From Pseudogulbenkiania ferrooxidans 2002 (GTDB lineage: Bacteria; Pseudomonadota; Gammaproteobacteria; Burkholderiales; Chromobacteriaceae): a DNA stretch of 64,000 nt. Where the stretch lies: contig NZ_ACIS01000004.1 of the NCBI RefSeq assembly GCF_000174355.1, forward strand, positions 62,001 through 126,000, given 5' to 3'. Each line of letters begins with the position of its first letter. Within the stretch, counting starts at the first letter, position 1. Shown piece after piece: positions 34,611-43,116 of this stretch. The translations under genes were made by a program, and so were the position numbers. The notes beneath the pieces are model-generated. The model did not search any database. It worked only from the letters and a program-made list of their open reading frames with translations, and was not told where the DNA came from.

Positions 34611-36146
34611 ATGTGTGGAATTCTAGGCGTGGTCGGGCAGACTCCCGTCAATCAGCTGTTGTACGACGGCCTGCAACTGCTGCAACACCGGGGTCAGGAT
34701 GCTGCCGGCATCGTGACGGCCAACGGGAAGTCTTTTCACATGCACAAAGGCAGTGGCATGGTGAGAGACGTGTTCCGTACCCGCAACATGCGCTCGCTGC
34801 TGGGTAACGCCGGTATCGGCCACGTACGCTACCCGACTGCCGGTTCGGCGTCGAACCTGGCCGAAGCGCAGCCTTTCTACGTCAATTCGCCGTTCGGCGT
34901 GGTGCTCGCGCACAACGGCAACCTGACCAATACCGACGAGCTCAAGGCGGACATGTACCGCTATGACTTGCGTCATATCAACACCAACTCCGATTCCGAA
35001 GTGCTGCTCAACGTGTTCGCCCACGAACTGGCGCAGCGCGTCGAGGGCTACGAGCTGTCGGTCGACGCGGTATTCGAGGCGGTCGAGGCGGTGCACCGCC
35101 GCGTGCGCGGCGCCTATGCTGTGGTCGCGATGATCGCCGGGTACGGCCTGGTTGCGTTCCGTGACCCCAACGGCATCCGTCCGCTGGTGATCGGCACCAA
35201 CGACAGCAACGGCAAGACCGAGTACATGTTCGCTTCGGAGTCGGTGGCACTGGATTGCTCCGGCTTCAAGGTGCTGCGTGACGTCGAGCCGGGCGAGTGC
35301 GTGTTCGTCAGTTTCGATGGCGACTTCCACGCCCAGCCGAGCAAGGGGCCGACCCGCCATGCGCCATGCCTGTTCGAATTCGTCTACTTTGCCCGCCCCG
35401 ACTCGGTGATCGATGGCGCCTCGGTGTACCAGGCGCGTACCGTGATGGGCGAAACGTTGGCCGAAAAGATTCGCCGCGTGCTGCCGCAGCTGGATATCGA
35501 CGTGGTGATGCCGATTCCCGATACCAGCCGTCCCAGCGCCCTGCAGCTGGCCAACCACCTGGGCCTGCCGTACCGCGAGGGCTTCATCAAGAACCGCTAC
35601 ATCGGCCGTACCTTCATCATGCCGGGCCAGGCGGTGCGCAAGAAGTCGGTGCGCCAGAAGCTCAACCCCGTGGCGTGCGAGTTCAAGGACCGTAACGTGC
35701 TGTTGGTCGATGACTCGATCGTGCGTGGCACCACCTCCAAGGAAATCGTGCAGATGGCACGCGACGCCGGCGCCAAGAAAGTCTATTTCGCCTCGGCAGC
35801 TCCGGCGGTGCGCTTCCCCAACGTCTACGGCATCGACATGCCGACCCGTGCCGAGCTGTTGGCCACCGGGCGCACCGAGGAAGAGATCGCCGCCGAGATC
35901 GGTGCCGATGCGGTGATCTATCAGGATCTGGATGCCCTGAAGGAAGCCGTGCACAGTGTCAACCGCGAACTGCGCGACTTCGAGACCTCATGCTTCAACG
36001 GTGAGTACATCACCGGGGACATCACCGAGGCCTATCTCGACGCCATCGAGAGCGCGAGGGGTGACGGCAAGGGGCAGAAGGAGGAGGTCGAAGGCGCGCA
36101 GCCGGTCGATCTCAACCTGAACGTCGCCGAGCAGAACTTGATTTGA
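34611..36146 (+). CDS. purF: Amidophosphoribosyltransferase
   Basis: A 511-residue enzyme for the first step of purine synthesis, making phosphoribosylamine from PRPP and glutamine. The start at 34611 puts Cys2 (MCGILGVVG) at the processed N-terminus, as the Ntn-hydrolase mechanism requires. Other landmarks are [25 protein letters not shown] and the PRPP site [18 protein letters not shown]. An upstream in-frame start is rejected because it would block the Cys nucleophile. It follows cvpA by 28 bp. Confidence 0.96.
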   Translation: MCGILGVVGQTPVNQLLYDGLQLLQHRGQDAAGIVTANGKSFHMHKGSGMVRDVFRTRNMRSLLGNAGIGHVRYPTAGSASNLAEAQPFYVNSPFGVVLAHNGNLTNTDELKADMYRYDLRHINTNSDSEVLLNVFAHELAQRVEGYELSVDAVFEAVEAVHRRVRGAYAVVAMIAGYGLVAFRDPNGIRPLVIGTNDSNGKTEYMFASESVALDCSGFKVLRDVEPGECVFVSFDGDFHAQPSKGPTRHAPCLFEFVYFARPDSVIDGASVYQARTVMGETLAEKIRRVLPQLDIDVVMPIPDTSRPSALQLANHLGLPYREGFIKNRYIGRTFIMPGQAVRKKSVRQKLNPVACEFKDRNVLLVDDSIVRGTTSKEIVQMARDAGAKKVYFASAAPAVRFPNVYGIDMPTRAELLATGRTEEEIAAEIGADAVIYQDLDALKEAVHSVNRELRDFETSCFNGEYITGDITEAYLDAIESARGDGKGQKEEVEGAQPVDLNLNVAEQNLI

Positions 36147-36148
36147 CC

Positions 36149-36174
36149 ATGCGCCCCGTGGGGGCGCATTTTTC
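36149..36174 (+). terminator. purF terminator
   Basis: GCGCCCC-GTG-GGGGCGC followed by ATTTTT, 5 bp after the purF stop. Confidence 0.85.
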
Positions 36175-36273
36175 TTCCCGCATCCGGAGCCTGTCGCGCC
36201 TCTCCCGGGTCGCTGCCGCGGCCTCGTCAGGGGCGTGCCGGGCTCCGGGTGCATTAACCGGCGGTGGAATGTT

Positions 36274-37458
36274 ATGACTGAAAAGAACAACCTCCTTTCT
36301 CTGCATCCGGAGACCCTGGCCATCCGGGCCGGACTGGAAGCCAGCCAATTCCATGAGCACAGTCAGGGGCTTTACCTGACCTCCAGCTTTACCTTCGACA
36401 CTGCCGAGGAAGGCGCGGCGATGTTCATCGGGCAAAAGCCGGGCTACACCTATTCCCGCTTCACCAACCCGACGGTAAATGCATTCCAGGAGCGCCTGGC
36501 GGCACTGGAAGGCGCCGAGCGGGCCATCGCCACCGCGAGTGGCATGGCCGCGATCCAGGCGTGCATGATGTCCCTGCTGAAGGCGGGCGACCACATCGTC
36601 GCCTCGCAGAGCCTGTTCGGCTCCACCATCAACCTGTTCTCCGGCACCCTGTCCAAGTTCGGCATCGAAACCACCTTTGTCGATGCTGGCGATCTGCAGG
36701 CCTGGCGTGCCGCGGTCAAGCCGACTACCCGGCTGTTTTTCCTGGAAACGCCGTCCAACCCGCTCACCGAAGTGGCCGACATTGTCGCCATCGCCGACAT
36801 TGCCCATGAAGCCGATGCTCTGCTGGTGGTCGATAACTGCTTCTGTTCGCCCGCCCTGCAGCAGCCGCTGAAGTTGGGTGCCGACCTGGTGGTGCATTCG
36901 GCCACCAAGTACCTCGACGGCCACGGCCGGGTGCTGGGCGGGGCCGTGGTGGGGTCGAGCGCCCTGATCGAGCCGATCTACCTGCACGTGCGCACCGCCG
37001 GGCCTTCGCTGGCCCCATTCAATGCTTGGGTGCTGTTGTCCGGCATGGAGACACTGTTCATCCGTATGGAAAAGCAATGTGCCTCCGCGCTTGAACTGGC
37101 ACGCTGGCTGGAGGCGCATCCGGCCATCGAGCGGGTATTCTACCCGGGGCTCGCCAGCCATCCCCAGCACGCGCTGGCGATGCGTCAGCAGAAACTGGGC
37201 GGGGCGGTCGTCTCCTTCGTGGTGAAGGGGGGGCGCGAGGCCGCGTGGCAGCTGGTGGACGGGGTCGAGGTCATTTCCCGCACCGCCAACCTGGGTGATG
37301 TGAAGAGCACCATCACCCATCCGGCCTCGACGACGCACGCCCGCATCACCCAGGAGGCGCGGGAAAAAGCCGGCATCGTCGAAGGTCTGCTGCGTGTGGC
37401 CGTGGGCCTCGAGCATGTCGATGACCTGAAAAACGACATCGCACGCGGTCTCTGTTAG
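36274..37458 (+). CDS. metZ: O-succinylhomoserine sulfhydrylase
   Basis: A 394-residue PLP enzyme of the Cys/Met metabolism family that makes homocysteine from O-succinylhomoserine and sulfide. Landmarks are YSRFTNPTVNAFQERLAALE, ASGMAAIQA, ETPSNPLTEV, and the PLP lysine Lys212 in SATKYLDGHGRVLGG. Length and the purF-metZ neighbourhood fit MetZ of Pseudomonas and betaproteobacteria. The start has GGTGGA 6 bp upstream. It ends in a strong terminator. Confidence 0.93.
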   Translation: MTEKNNLLSLHPETLAIRAGLEASQFHEHSQGLYLTSSFTFDTAEEGAAMFIGQKPGYTYSRFTNPTVNAFQERLAALEGAERAIATASGMAAIQACMMSLLKAGDHIVASQSLFGSTINLFSGTLSKFGIETTFVDAGDLQAWRAAVKPTTRLFFLETPSNPLTEVADIVAIADIAHEADALLVVDNCFCSPALQQPLKLGADLVVHSATKYLDGHGRVLGGAVVGSSALIEPIYLHVRTAGPSLAPFNAWVLLSGMETLFIRMEKQCASALELARWLEAHPAIERVFYPGLASHPQHALAMRQQKLGGAVVSFVVKGGREAAWQLVDGVEVISRTANLGDVKSTITHPASTTHARITQEAREKAGIVEGLLRVAVGLEHVDDLKNDIARGLC

Positions 37459-37480
37459 TATTTATATGTTTGTTTGAAAC

Positions 37481-37516
37481 GGCAGGCTACTATCAAGGTA
37501 GCCTGCCATTTTTTTT
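37481..37516 (+). terminator. metZ terminator
   Basis: GGCAGGCTAC and GTAGCCTGCC form a perfect 10-bp stem around 7 nt, followed by ATTTTTTTT. Confidence 0.92.
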
Positions 37517-37573
37517 GTGCGGGAGGTGGCAGGAATCTGATCGCGCGATGATTTTCTTGACACTAATCGATTT

Positions 37574-37587
37574 GAAACTTAAGTTTG
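37574..37587. promoter_or_regulatory. PsrA-type operator before the TetR regulator
   Basis: GAAAC-TTAA-GTTTG fits the published PsrA consensus (G/C)AAAC(N2-4)GTTT(G/C). It lies 23 bp before the regulator start, as expected for autoregulation. A second near-match (GTTTGAAAC) overlaps its right end. Confidence 0.65.
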
Positions 37588-37609
37588 AAACGCTTGTTCG
37601 AGAGCTATT

Positions 37610-38293
37610 ATGGGCAATGCAAGTCAATCCGTAAAAACAAAGAAAGCACCAGAGATCATGGAAGCGAGCAAACCCGATACCGCAACGCGCATTCAGGATG
37701 TCGCCGAGCGCCTGTTCGTCGAGCACGGTTTCGAGGCCACCTCGCTTCGCATGATCACGCAGCAGGCCGAAGTCAATCTGGCCGCGGTGAACTACCATTT
37801 CGGTTCCAAGGATGCTCTGTTCGAATCCGTGTTCATGCGCCGGCTTGCCCCGCTGATTTCGGGTTGCCTGGCTGAACTGGACGAGCTGGAGCAGCAGGGC
37901 GGGAAGCTGGAAGTCGAAGACCTGGTCAAGACATTCATTCGACCCTGTCTTGCCTTGTCCAAGGACCCGTCCCGCGGCGGGGCGCTGTTTGTCCGCCTGC
38001 TATCGCGTACCCTGGTGGAAAACCACCGTCAGCTGCGTGAAGTCATCTCCCAGCAATACAGTGTGTTTGTCCAGCGTTACTCGGTGGCTTTCCAGAAGGC
38101 GCTGCCGGAACTGGGGACGGAGGAACTGGCCTGGAGGATGCACTTTGCCTTCAGCGTCATGTTCAATGCCTTTGCCGGTAACGATGTACTGAAGATTTTC
38201 GTGCGCAGCCAGGTCGTTTCTGCCCGGGACCCGGACATGATCGTCAAGCATCTGGTGCCCTTTGTCGTTGCCGGGTTGACTTCGCCTGCCTGA
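37610..38293 (+). CDS. psrA: TetR-family fatty-acid regulator, PsrA-like
   Basis: A 227-residue TetR regulator. The N-terminal helix-turn-helix reads RIQDVAERLFVEHGFEATSL and QAEVNLAAVNYHFGSKDALF, very close to PsrA of Pseudomonas, including VNLAAVNYHFGSK. In Pseudomonas PsrA represses itself and fadBA and is released by long-chain fatty acids. Here it heads a fatty-acid degradation island and has a PsrA-type box in its own promoter and another before fadL, so the same role is likely. An alternative start at 37658 would remove an unconserved Lys-rich leader. Confidence 0.82.
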   Translation: MGNASQSVKTKKAPEIMEASKPDTATRIQDVAERLFVEHGFEATSLRMITQQAEVNLAAVNYHFGSKDALFESVFMRRLAPLISGCLAELDELEQQGGKLEVEDLVKTFIRPCLALSKDPSRGGALFVRLLSRTLVENHRQLREVISQQYSVFVQRYSVAFQKALPELGTEELAWRMHFAFSVMFNAFAGNDVLKIFVRSQVVSARDPDMIVKHLVPFVVAGLTSPA

Positions 38294-38409
38294 GGGGCGA
38301 TCCAGTTCCGTTTTTAGCCGCCGGGGTGACGGTAAACCGCACTAAGGCAGGCCGTGAGGGGCTTGGACGCGGGGCTGGGTCGGATGGGTCAACACGAGGT
38401 AACACCATA

Positions 38410-40863
38410 ATGATATCTGCCGTCCTTGTTGTCGCGCTGGTCGGGGGGCTGGCGTATTTTCGCGCTCCGGTTCTGGCCTGGACCATCGCTCTGGCCGGCT
38501 GGCTGCTGGTCTCTCAGTTCGCTCTCTACGTCCCGGTTCCCGCCGCGCTCTGGGGCGTGTTTGTCACCCTGGCGCTGGTACTCAATGGCGTGCCGTTGCG
38601 GCGGGCCTTACTCACCGGGCCGCTATTCCGGCTTTTCAAGAAGATTACCCCGGCAATGTCGCAGACCGAGCAGGAAGCGATCAATGCCGGCACGGTGTGG
38701 TGGGATCGCGACCTGTTCTCCGGCAAGCCGGACTGGCAACGGCTGTTGTCTTATCCGGAGCCCCGGCTGACACCCGAGGAACAGGCATTTCTCGATGGGC
38801 CGACCGAGGCGCTGTGCCGCATGGTCGACGACTGGCAGGTCACCCACGAGCTCAAGGATCTGCCTCCGGCGGTGTGGCAGTTCATCAAGGACAACGGCTT
38901 CCTGGGCATGATCATCAAGAAGCAGTACGGCGGGCTTGAATTCTCCAATTACGCCCACGCCAAGGTGGTGACCAAGATCGCCACTCGCGGCGGTACGGCG
39001 GCAGTCACGGTGATGGTGCCCAACTCGCTGGGGCCAGGGGAGTTGCTGCAGCATTACGGCACCGCAGAGCAAAAAGACTACTACCTGCCGCGTCTGGCCC
39101 AGGGGCTGGAGATTCCGTGCTTTGCCCTGACCAGCCCGCATGCCGGCTCCGACGCCGGCAGTATTCCGGACTACGGCGTGGTGTGCCGAGGTTCTTATAC
39201 CGACCCGCGTAGCGGCGAGCTTCACGACAACGTGCTGGGCATCCGTGTGAGCTGGGAGAAGCGTTGGATCACGCTGGCGCCGGTGGCGACCATCCTCGGC
39301 CTGGCCTTCAAGCTGTACGATCCGGACCGGCTGTTGGGCGACAAGGTTGAGATCGGCATCACCTGCGCCCTGGTGCCGACGACGCACCACGGGGTGATGA
39401 TCGGACGCCGCCATTGGCCGGGCGGCACCGCCTTCATGAACGGGCCGACCTGGGGCAAGGACGTGTTCATTCCACTGGAGTGGGTCATTGGTGGCCGAGA
39501 CTACGCGGGCCAAGGCTGGCGCATGCTGGTGGAGTGTTTGTCGGTAGGGCGGTGCATCTCCCTGCCGGCCATGTCGGTCGCCTCGGGCAAGTTCGCCACC
39601 TACGTCACCGGTGCCTACGCCCGTATTCGGGATCAATTTGGCCTGCCGATCGGCAAGTTCGAAGGGGTGGACGAGGCGATGGCACGCATCGCCGGCTACA
39701 CCTACCAGATGGAAGCGTCGCAGGACCTGGCGCTGACCGGCCTGGATATGGGTGAGAAGCCCTCGGTACTGTCGGCGGTGCTGAAGTACCACAATACCGA
39801 GCGCATGCGTAAAACCCTGAACGACGCAATGGATGTGCATGGCGGCAAGGCCGTGGTGCTGGGGCCGCGCAATTATCTGGCGCAAGTCTACCAGTCGATC
39901 CCGATCGCCATCACGGTGGAAGGGGCCAATATACTGACCCGCTCGATGATCATCTATGGCCAGGGCGCCATCCGCTGCCATCCGTTCGTCTTGCGCGAGA
40001 TGCGCGCGGCCATGGAGGAGGATGGCCGGGAGTTCGATCTGGCCATCACCGGGCATGTCAATTTCGTCATCAGCAACGTGGTGCGTTCCTTCTGGCTGGG
40101 CTTGACCGGCAGCCGCCTGGCGATGTCCCCCAAAGCGGGTGCGACGGCACGCTATTATCGGCAGCTGACCCGTTTCTCCACGGCCTTCGCCCTGCTGTCG
40201 GACATGGCCATGTTCAGTCTTGGCGGCACCCTCAAATTCCGTGAGAAACTGTCGGCTCGACTCGGCGACATGTTGTCTAACCTGTATATCGCCTCGGCCT
40301 GTCTGAAGCGCTTCGAGCGTGACGGGGCGCCGCAGGAGGACTTGCCGGTGCTGCAATGGGCGGTGGAAAACGCGATCTACGAGTTGCAGCAGGCGATGGA
40401 CGGTTTCCTGGCCAACCTGCCGAATCGGGCGTTGTCGTTCGTGTTGCGCCGGGTGATCTTCCCGTGGGGGCTGACGCTCAAGCCGGCTGGCGACAAGATC
40501 GGCACCCGGGTGGCGCGTGCCATGATGGAGGAGGGCGGAACCCGCGCGCGGCTGACGCATGGCATGTACGTGCCGCAGGACGAACGCGATGCGGTCGGGG
40601 TGCTCGCCCCGGCGTTGCAAGCAATCGTCGAGACCGAGCCTATCGAGCAACGGCTGCGGAAGTGGGCCCGCGAGGGCCGGTTTGCCACGATCACGGCACG
40701 CGAGAGGTTGGCCGAAGCGCGGCATGCCGGCTTGGTCACCCAGGCCGAGTTCGATGCGGTCACGCGCGCGCGCAAGCTCAAGCGGGACGTCATCATGGTC
40801 GACGACTTCGACAGTTCGCTGACCCAGCATGACGAGGCCTTGCTCGAGCGTCTGATTTTCTGA
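38410..40863 (+). CDS. fadE: Acyl-CoA dehydrogenase FadE
   Basis: An 817-residue acyl-CoA dehydrogenase (E. coli FadE is 814) for the first step of beta-oxidation. It has two N-terminal hydrophobic segments (about 3-45), then the dehydrogenase body: LKDLPPAVWQFIKDNGFLGM, PCFALTSPHAGSDAGSI, FIPLEWVIGG, and VHGGKAVVLGPRNYLAQ. The C-terminal extension of about 300 residues (DUF1974 type) is present. The start at 38410 follows GAGG by about 11 bp; an upstream start would give a non-conserved leader. It is 116 bp after psrA on the same strand. Confidence 0.93.
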   Translation: MISAVLVVALVGGLAYFRAPVLAWTIALAGWLLVSQFALYVPVPAALWGVFVTLALVLNGVPLRRALLTGPLFRLFKKITPAMSQTEQEAINAGTVWWDRDLFSGKPDWQRLLSYPEPRLTPEEQAFLDGPTEALCRMVDDWQVTHELKDLPPAVWQFIKDNGFLGMIIKKQYGGLEFSNYAHAKVVTKIATRGGTAAVTVMVPNSLGPGELLQHYGTAEQKDYYLPRLAQGLEIPCFALTSPHAGSDAGSIPDYGVVCRGSYTDPRSGELHDNVLGIRVSWEKRWITLAPVATILGLAFKLYDPDRLLGDKVEIGITCALVPTTHHGVMIGRRHWPGGTAFMNGPTWGKDVFIPLEWVIGGRDYAGQGWRMLVECLSVGRCISLPAMSVASGKFATYVTGAYARIRDQFGLPIGKFEGVDEAMARIAGYTYQMEASQDLALTGLDMGEKPSVLSAVLKYHNTERMRKTLNDAMDVHGGKAVVLGPRNYLAQVYQSIPIAITVEGANILTRSMIIYGQGAIRCHPFVLREMRAAMEEDGREFDLAITGHVNFVISNVVRSFWLGLTGSRLAMSPKAGATARYYRQLTRFSTAFALLSDMAMFSLGGTLKFREKLSARLGDMLSNLYIASACLKRFERDGAPQEDLPVLQWAVENAIYELQQAMDGFLANLPNRALSFVLRRVIFPWGLTLKPAGDKIGTRVARAMMEEGGTRARLTHGMYVPQDERDAVGVLAPALQAIVETEPIEQRLRKWAREGRFATITARERLAEARHAGLVTQAEFDAVTRARKLKRDVIMVDDFDSSLTQHDEALLERLIF

Positions 40864-40964
40864 TCATCCAGGACCGGTTCCGCTAGCGGGGCCGGTTCGT
40901 CCGGGAACGGGCTTTCTTCCGAAGCGCCATTTCCCGGAGCGACCCTGTGTTGGAGTACAACCCT

Positions 40965-41345
40965 ATGAATACATCGCAAGCCCGCATCCCGACCCTGCGC
41001 GTCAGGGCCCTGCCATCCAGTACCAACGCCTACGGGCAGGTTCAGGCCGGGTGGTTGATGGGGCAGATCGACATGGCGGGCAGCATGGTTGCCGAGCGCT
41101 TGTCGAAAGGGCCGGTGACCACGGTTGCGGTCAATGCCTTCCAGTTTGCCGCCCCGATTCAGGTCGGGGATACCGTCAGCCTGTACGTGGACACCTTGCG
41201 TGTCGGACAGAAATCGCTGACGTTCAAGATTTGCGTGCTGGCCGAGCGCTTACAGGGAGAAGAGGTGCTGGTGACGGAAGTGATCGTCACGTTTGTTGCC
41301 ATCGATAGCAACGGCAAGTCGCGCCTGCTGTCCAAAGCCGACTGA
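40965..41345 (+). CDS. Acyl-CoA thioesterase (hotdog fold)
   Basis: A 126-residue single hotdog-fold protein of the YciA/acyl-CoA thioester hydrolase group: LPSSTNAYGQVQAGWLMGQI-like N-terminus with the active-site acidic residue in GQIDMAGSMVAE, then TTVAVNAFQFAAPIQVGDTV and VTEVIVTFVAIDSNGKSR. It releases free fatty acid from acyl-CoA. The ATG at 40965 has GGAG 9 bp upstream; a TTG at 40947 is less likely. It lies between fadE and fadL, consistent with control of acyl-CoA levels. Confidence 0.88.
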   Translation: MNTSQARIPTLRVRALPSSTNAYGQVQAGWLMGQIDMAGSMVAERLSKGPVTTVAVNAFQFAAPIQVGDTVSLYVDTLRVGQKSLTFKICVLAERLQGEEVLVTEVIVTFVAIDSNGKSRLLSKAD

Positions 41346-41397
41346 CTTTTTAGCGTATCCATTAACGGAAAGGCCTACTGTTGCCATTATGTTGAAT

Positions 41398-41411
41398 CAA
41401 ACGTTCGTTTC
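41398..41411. promoter_or_regulatory. PsrA-type operator before fadL
   Basis: CAAAC-GTTC-GTTTC fits the (G/C)AAAC(N4)GTTT(G/C) consensus, and a further GAACAAACGATCG half-site follows at once. It lies 130 bp upstream of fadL in an A+T-rich stretch. Confidence 0.6.
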
Positions 41412-41540
41412 GAACAAACGATCGTAAATTTCTGGACAAGCCAAGGGGCTCTCAATAGTATCGACGAGGCGTAGGCACCACATGAGTGCATATCGCCACG
41501 AGGCGTCTAGCCAAATAAAAGATACAAGGAGAGGGATAAC

Positions 41541-43001
41541 ATGAAACTCAAGAGTCTCAGCTTGTCCGTGATGGTGGGACTGACGTTCGGCCTGCCGGTT
41601 CCTGCTGCCATGGCTTCGGGCTATCACTTTGGCTCGCAAAGCGTTTCGGCGCAGGGGACATCTCACGCCAACAGCGCCGAAGCCGCGGATGCCTCGGTAT
41701 TGTTCTACAACCCGGCGGGCATGTCCTTGCTCGACGGAACCCAGTTTGCCGGCGGTCTGACCTTCGTCATTCCGGACTCGTCCTATACCGATCACGGTTC
41801 CACCAACTACCTTGGCCAATCGACCGGTAGCGGCAATGGCGGCACCTACGCGCCGGATTTGGTGGTGGCGCCGTCGTTTTATCTGACCCACCAGCTCAAC
41901 GACCGGGTGCACATCGGTCTGGGGATATTCGTGCCGTATGGCGCCAAGCTGGATTACGGCAGCAATTGGGCCGGGCGCTACAGCCTGGAAAAGATTGATA
42001 TGAAAACGATCAATATCAATCCGTCCATTTCCTTCAAGCTGGACGATCGCCAATCCCTCGGCTTCGGCGTGTCGGCGCAGTACATGGATGCCGAACTGGT
42101 GCAGGGGGCGGACGCCAAGACGGGGGTCGCCTTGTTGGCCGCCAAGCGTCTGGGCCTGTCGCCGACGAGTCCGATTGTTCAGGGGGCCTTGGCGAGCTAT
42201 GGCATCAGTGGCGACGGCACCGGCACGGTCAACGGGGACGATTGGGGTTTCGGCTGGAACGTTGGTTATATGTTCAAGCTGGATGACCGTACTCGCTTCG
42301 GTTTGGCCTACCGTTCCAAGGTGAACCACACCCTCAAGGGGACATGGGACTGGGACTTCTCCAATGTAACGGGCGCGGTGCCCAATGCCATCCTCACCGG
42401 TTTGCCTGTCCCTGGCTCCACGTCTGTTGCAACGTTGGCCGGCATGGAACACCCGGACTCTAATTCCACCGTCAAAGTAGTCACTCCCGAGTCCGCTTCG
42501 GCCAACTTCTTTCACGAGCTGAACGACAAGATCGACGTGATGGGCGATCTCACCTGGACCCGCCACTCGCGCCTGAACGAGATCCGTATCCAGCAGAGCA
42601 CTGTCAATGGTGTAGCGCAGGGTGACCTGGTGATCAACCAGCAATGGAAGAACACCTACAAGCTGTCGCTAGGGATGAACTATCACTACAGTGACAACTT
42701 GCTGCTGCGCACCGGCGTCGCCTACGACCAGTCCCCGGTGAAGAACGACAACCTGCGTCACCCGGCGTTGCCGGACAGCGACCGCTACTGGTTCTCGGTG
42801 GGCGCCAACTACAAACTCAACAAGCAGTCCTCGGTGGACCTGGCGTACAGCTACGTCTACTTCAAGGATGGCAACATGAACTATACCGACAGCTGCAATC
42901 CAGCTGGCGGTGCGTCCTGCACCGGCAACGGCGAAACCACCAAGGGCGAATACAAGACCAACCTGCAGATCGTCGGTGTGCAGTACAACTACCACTTCTA
43001 A
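41541..43001 (+). CDS. fadL: Long-chain fatty-acid outer-membrane transporter FadL
   Basis: A 486-residue FadL-type beta-barrel. A signal peptide ends about residue 26 (VPAAMASGYHFGSQ), and the N-terminal hatch follows (SANSAEAADAS type, reading SHANSAEAADASVLFYNPAG). Other landmarks are FVPYGAKLDYGSNWAGRYSL, LAYRSKVNHTLKGTW and the terminal aromatic strand ending NYHF. It lets long-chain fatty acids cross the outer membrane. AAGGAGAGG precedes the ATG. The upstream PsrA-type box suggests fatty-acid induction. Confidence 0.93.
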   Translation: MKLKSLSLSVMVGLTFGLPVPAAMASGYHFGSQSVSAQGTSHANSAEAADASVLFYNPAGMSLLDGTQFAGGLTFVIPDSSYTDHGSTNYLGQSTGSGNGGTYAPDLVVAPSFYLTHQLNDRVHIGLGIFVPYGAKLDYGSNWAGRYSLEKIDMKTININPSISFKLDDRQSLGFGVSAQYMDAELVQGADAKTGVALLAAKRLGLSPTSPIVQGALASYGISGDGTGTVNGDDWGFGWNVGYMFKLDDRTRFGLAYRSKVNHTLKGTWDWDFSNVTGAVPNAILTGLPVPGSTSVATLAGMEHPDSNSTVKVVTPESASANFFHELNDKIDVMGDLTWTRHSRLNEIRIQQSTVNGVAQGDLVINQQWKNTYKLSLGMNYHYSDNLLLRTGVAYDQSPVKNDNLRHPALPDSDRYWFSVGANYKLNKQSSVDLAYSYVYFKDGNMNYTDSCNPAGGASCTGNGETTKGEYKTNLQIVGVQYNYHF

Positions 43002-43116
43002 ACGCCCCACGCGTTAGAAGGGTGAAAGCAAGAGCCGGGCCTTGCCCCGGCTGCATCAAGGCAAGGCAGGTATGAGGGGCCTGCCTCACGACCGTGTTCA
43101 ACCAACGAGGAAACCC

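Noticed and set aside
38623-40830. 735-codon minus-strand frame opposite fadE
   Set aside because: Mirror of a well-conserved gene; composition typical of antisense frames in GC-rich DNA.
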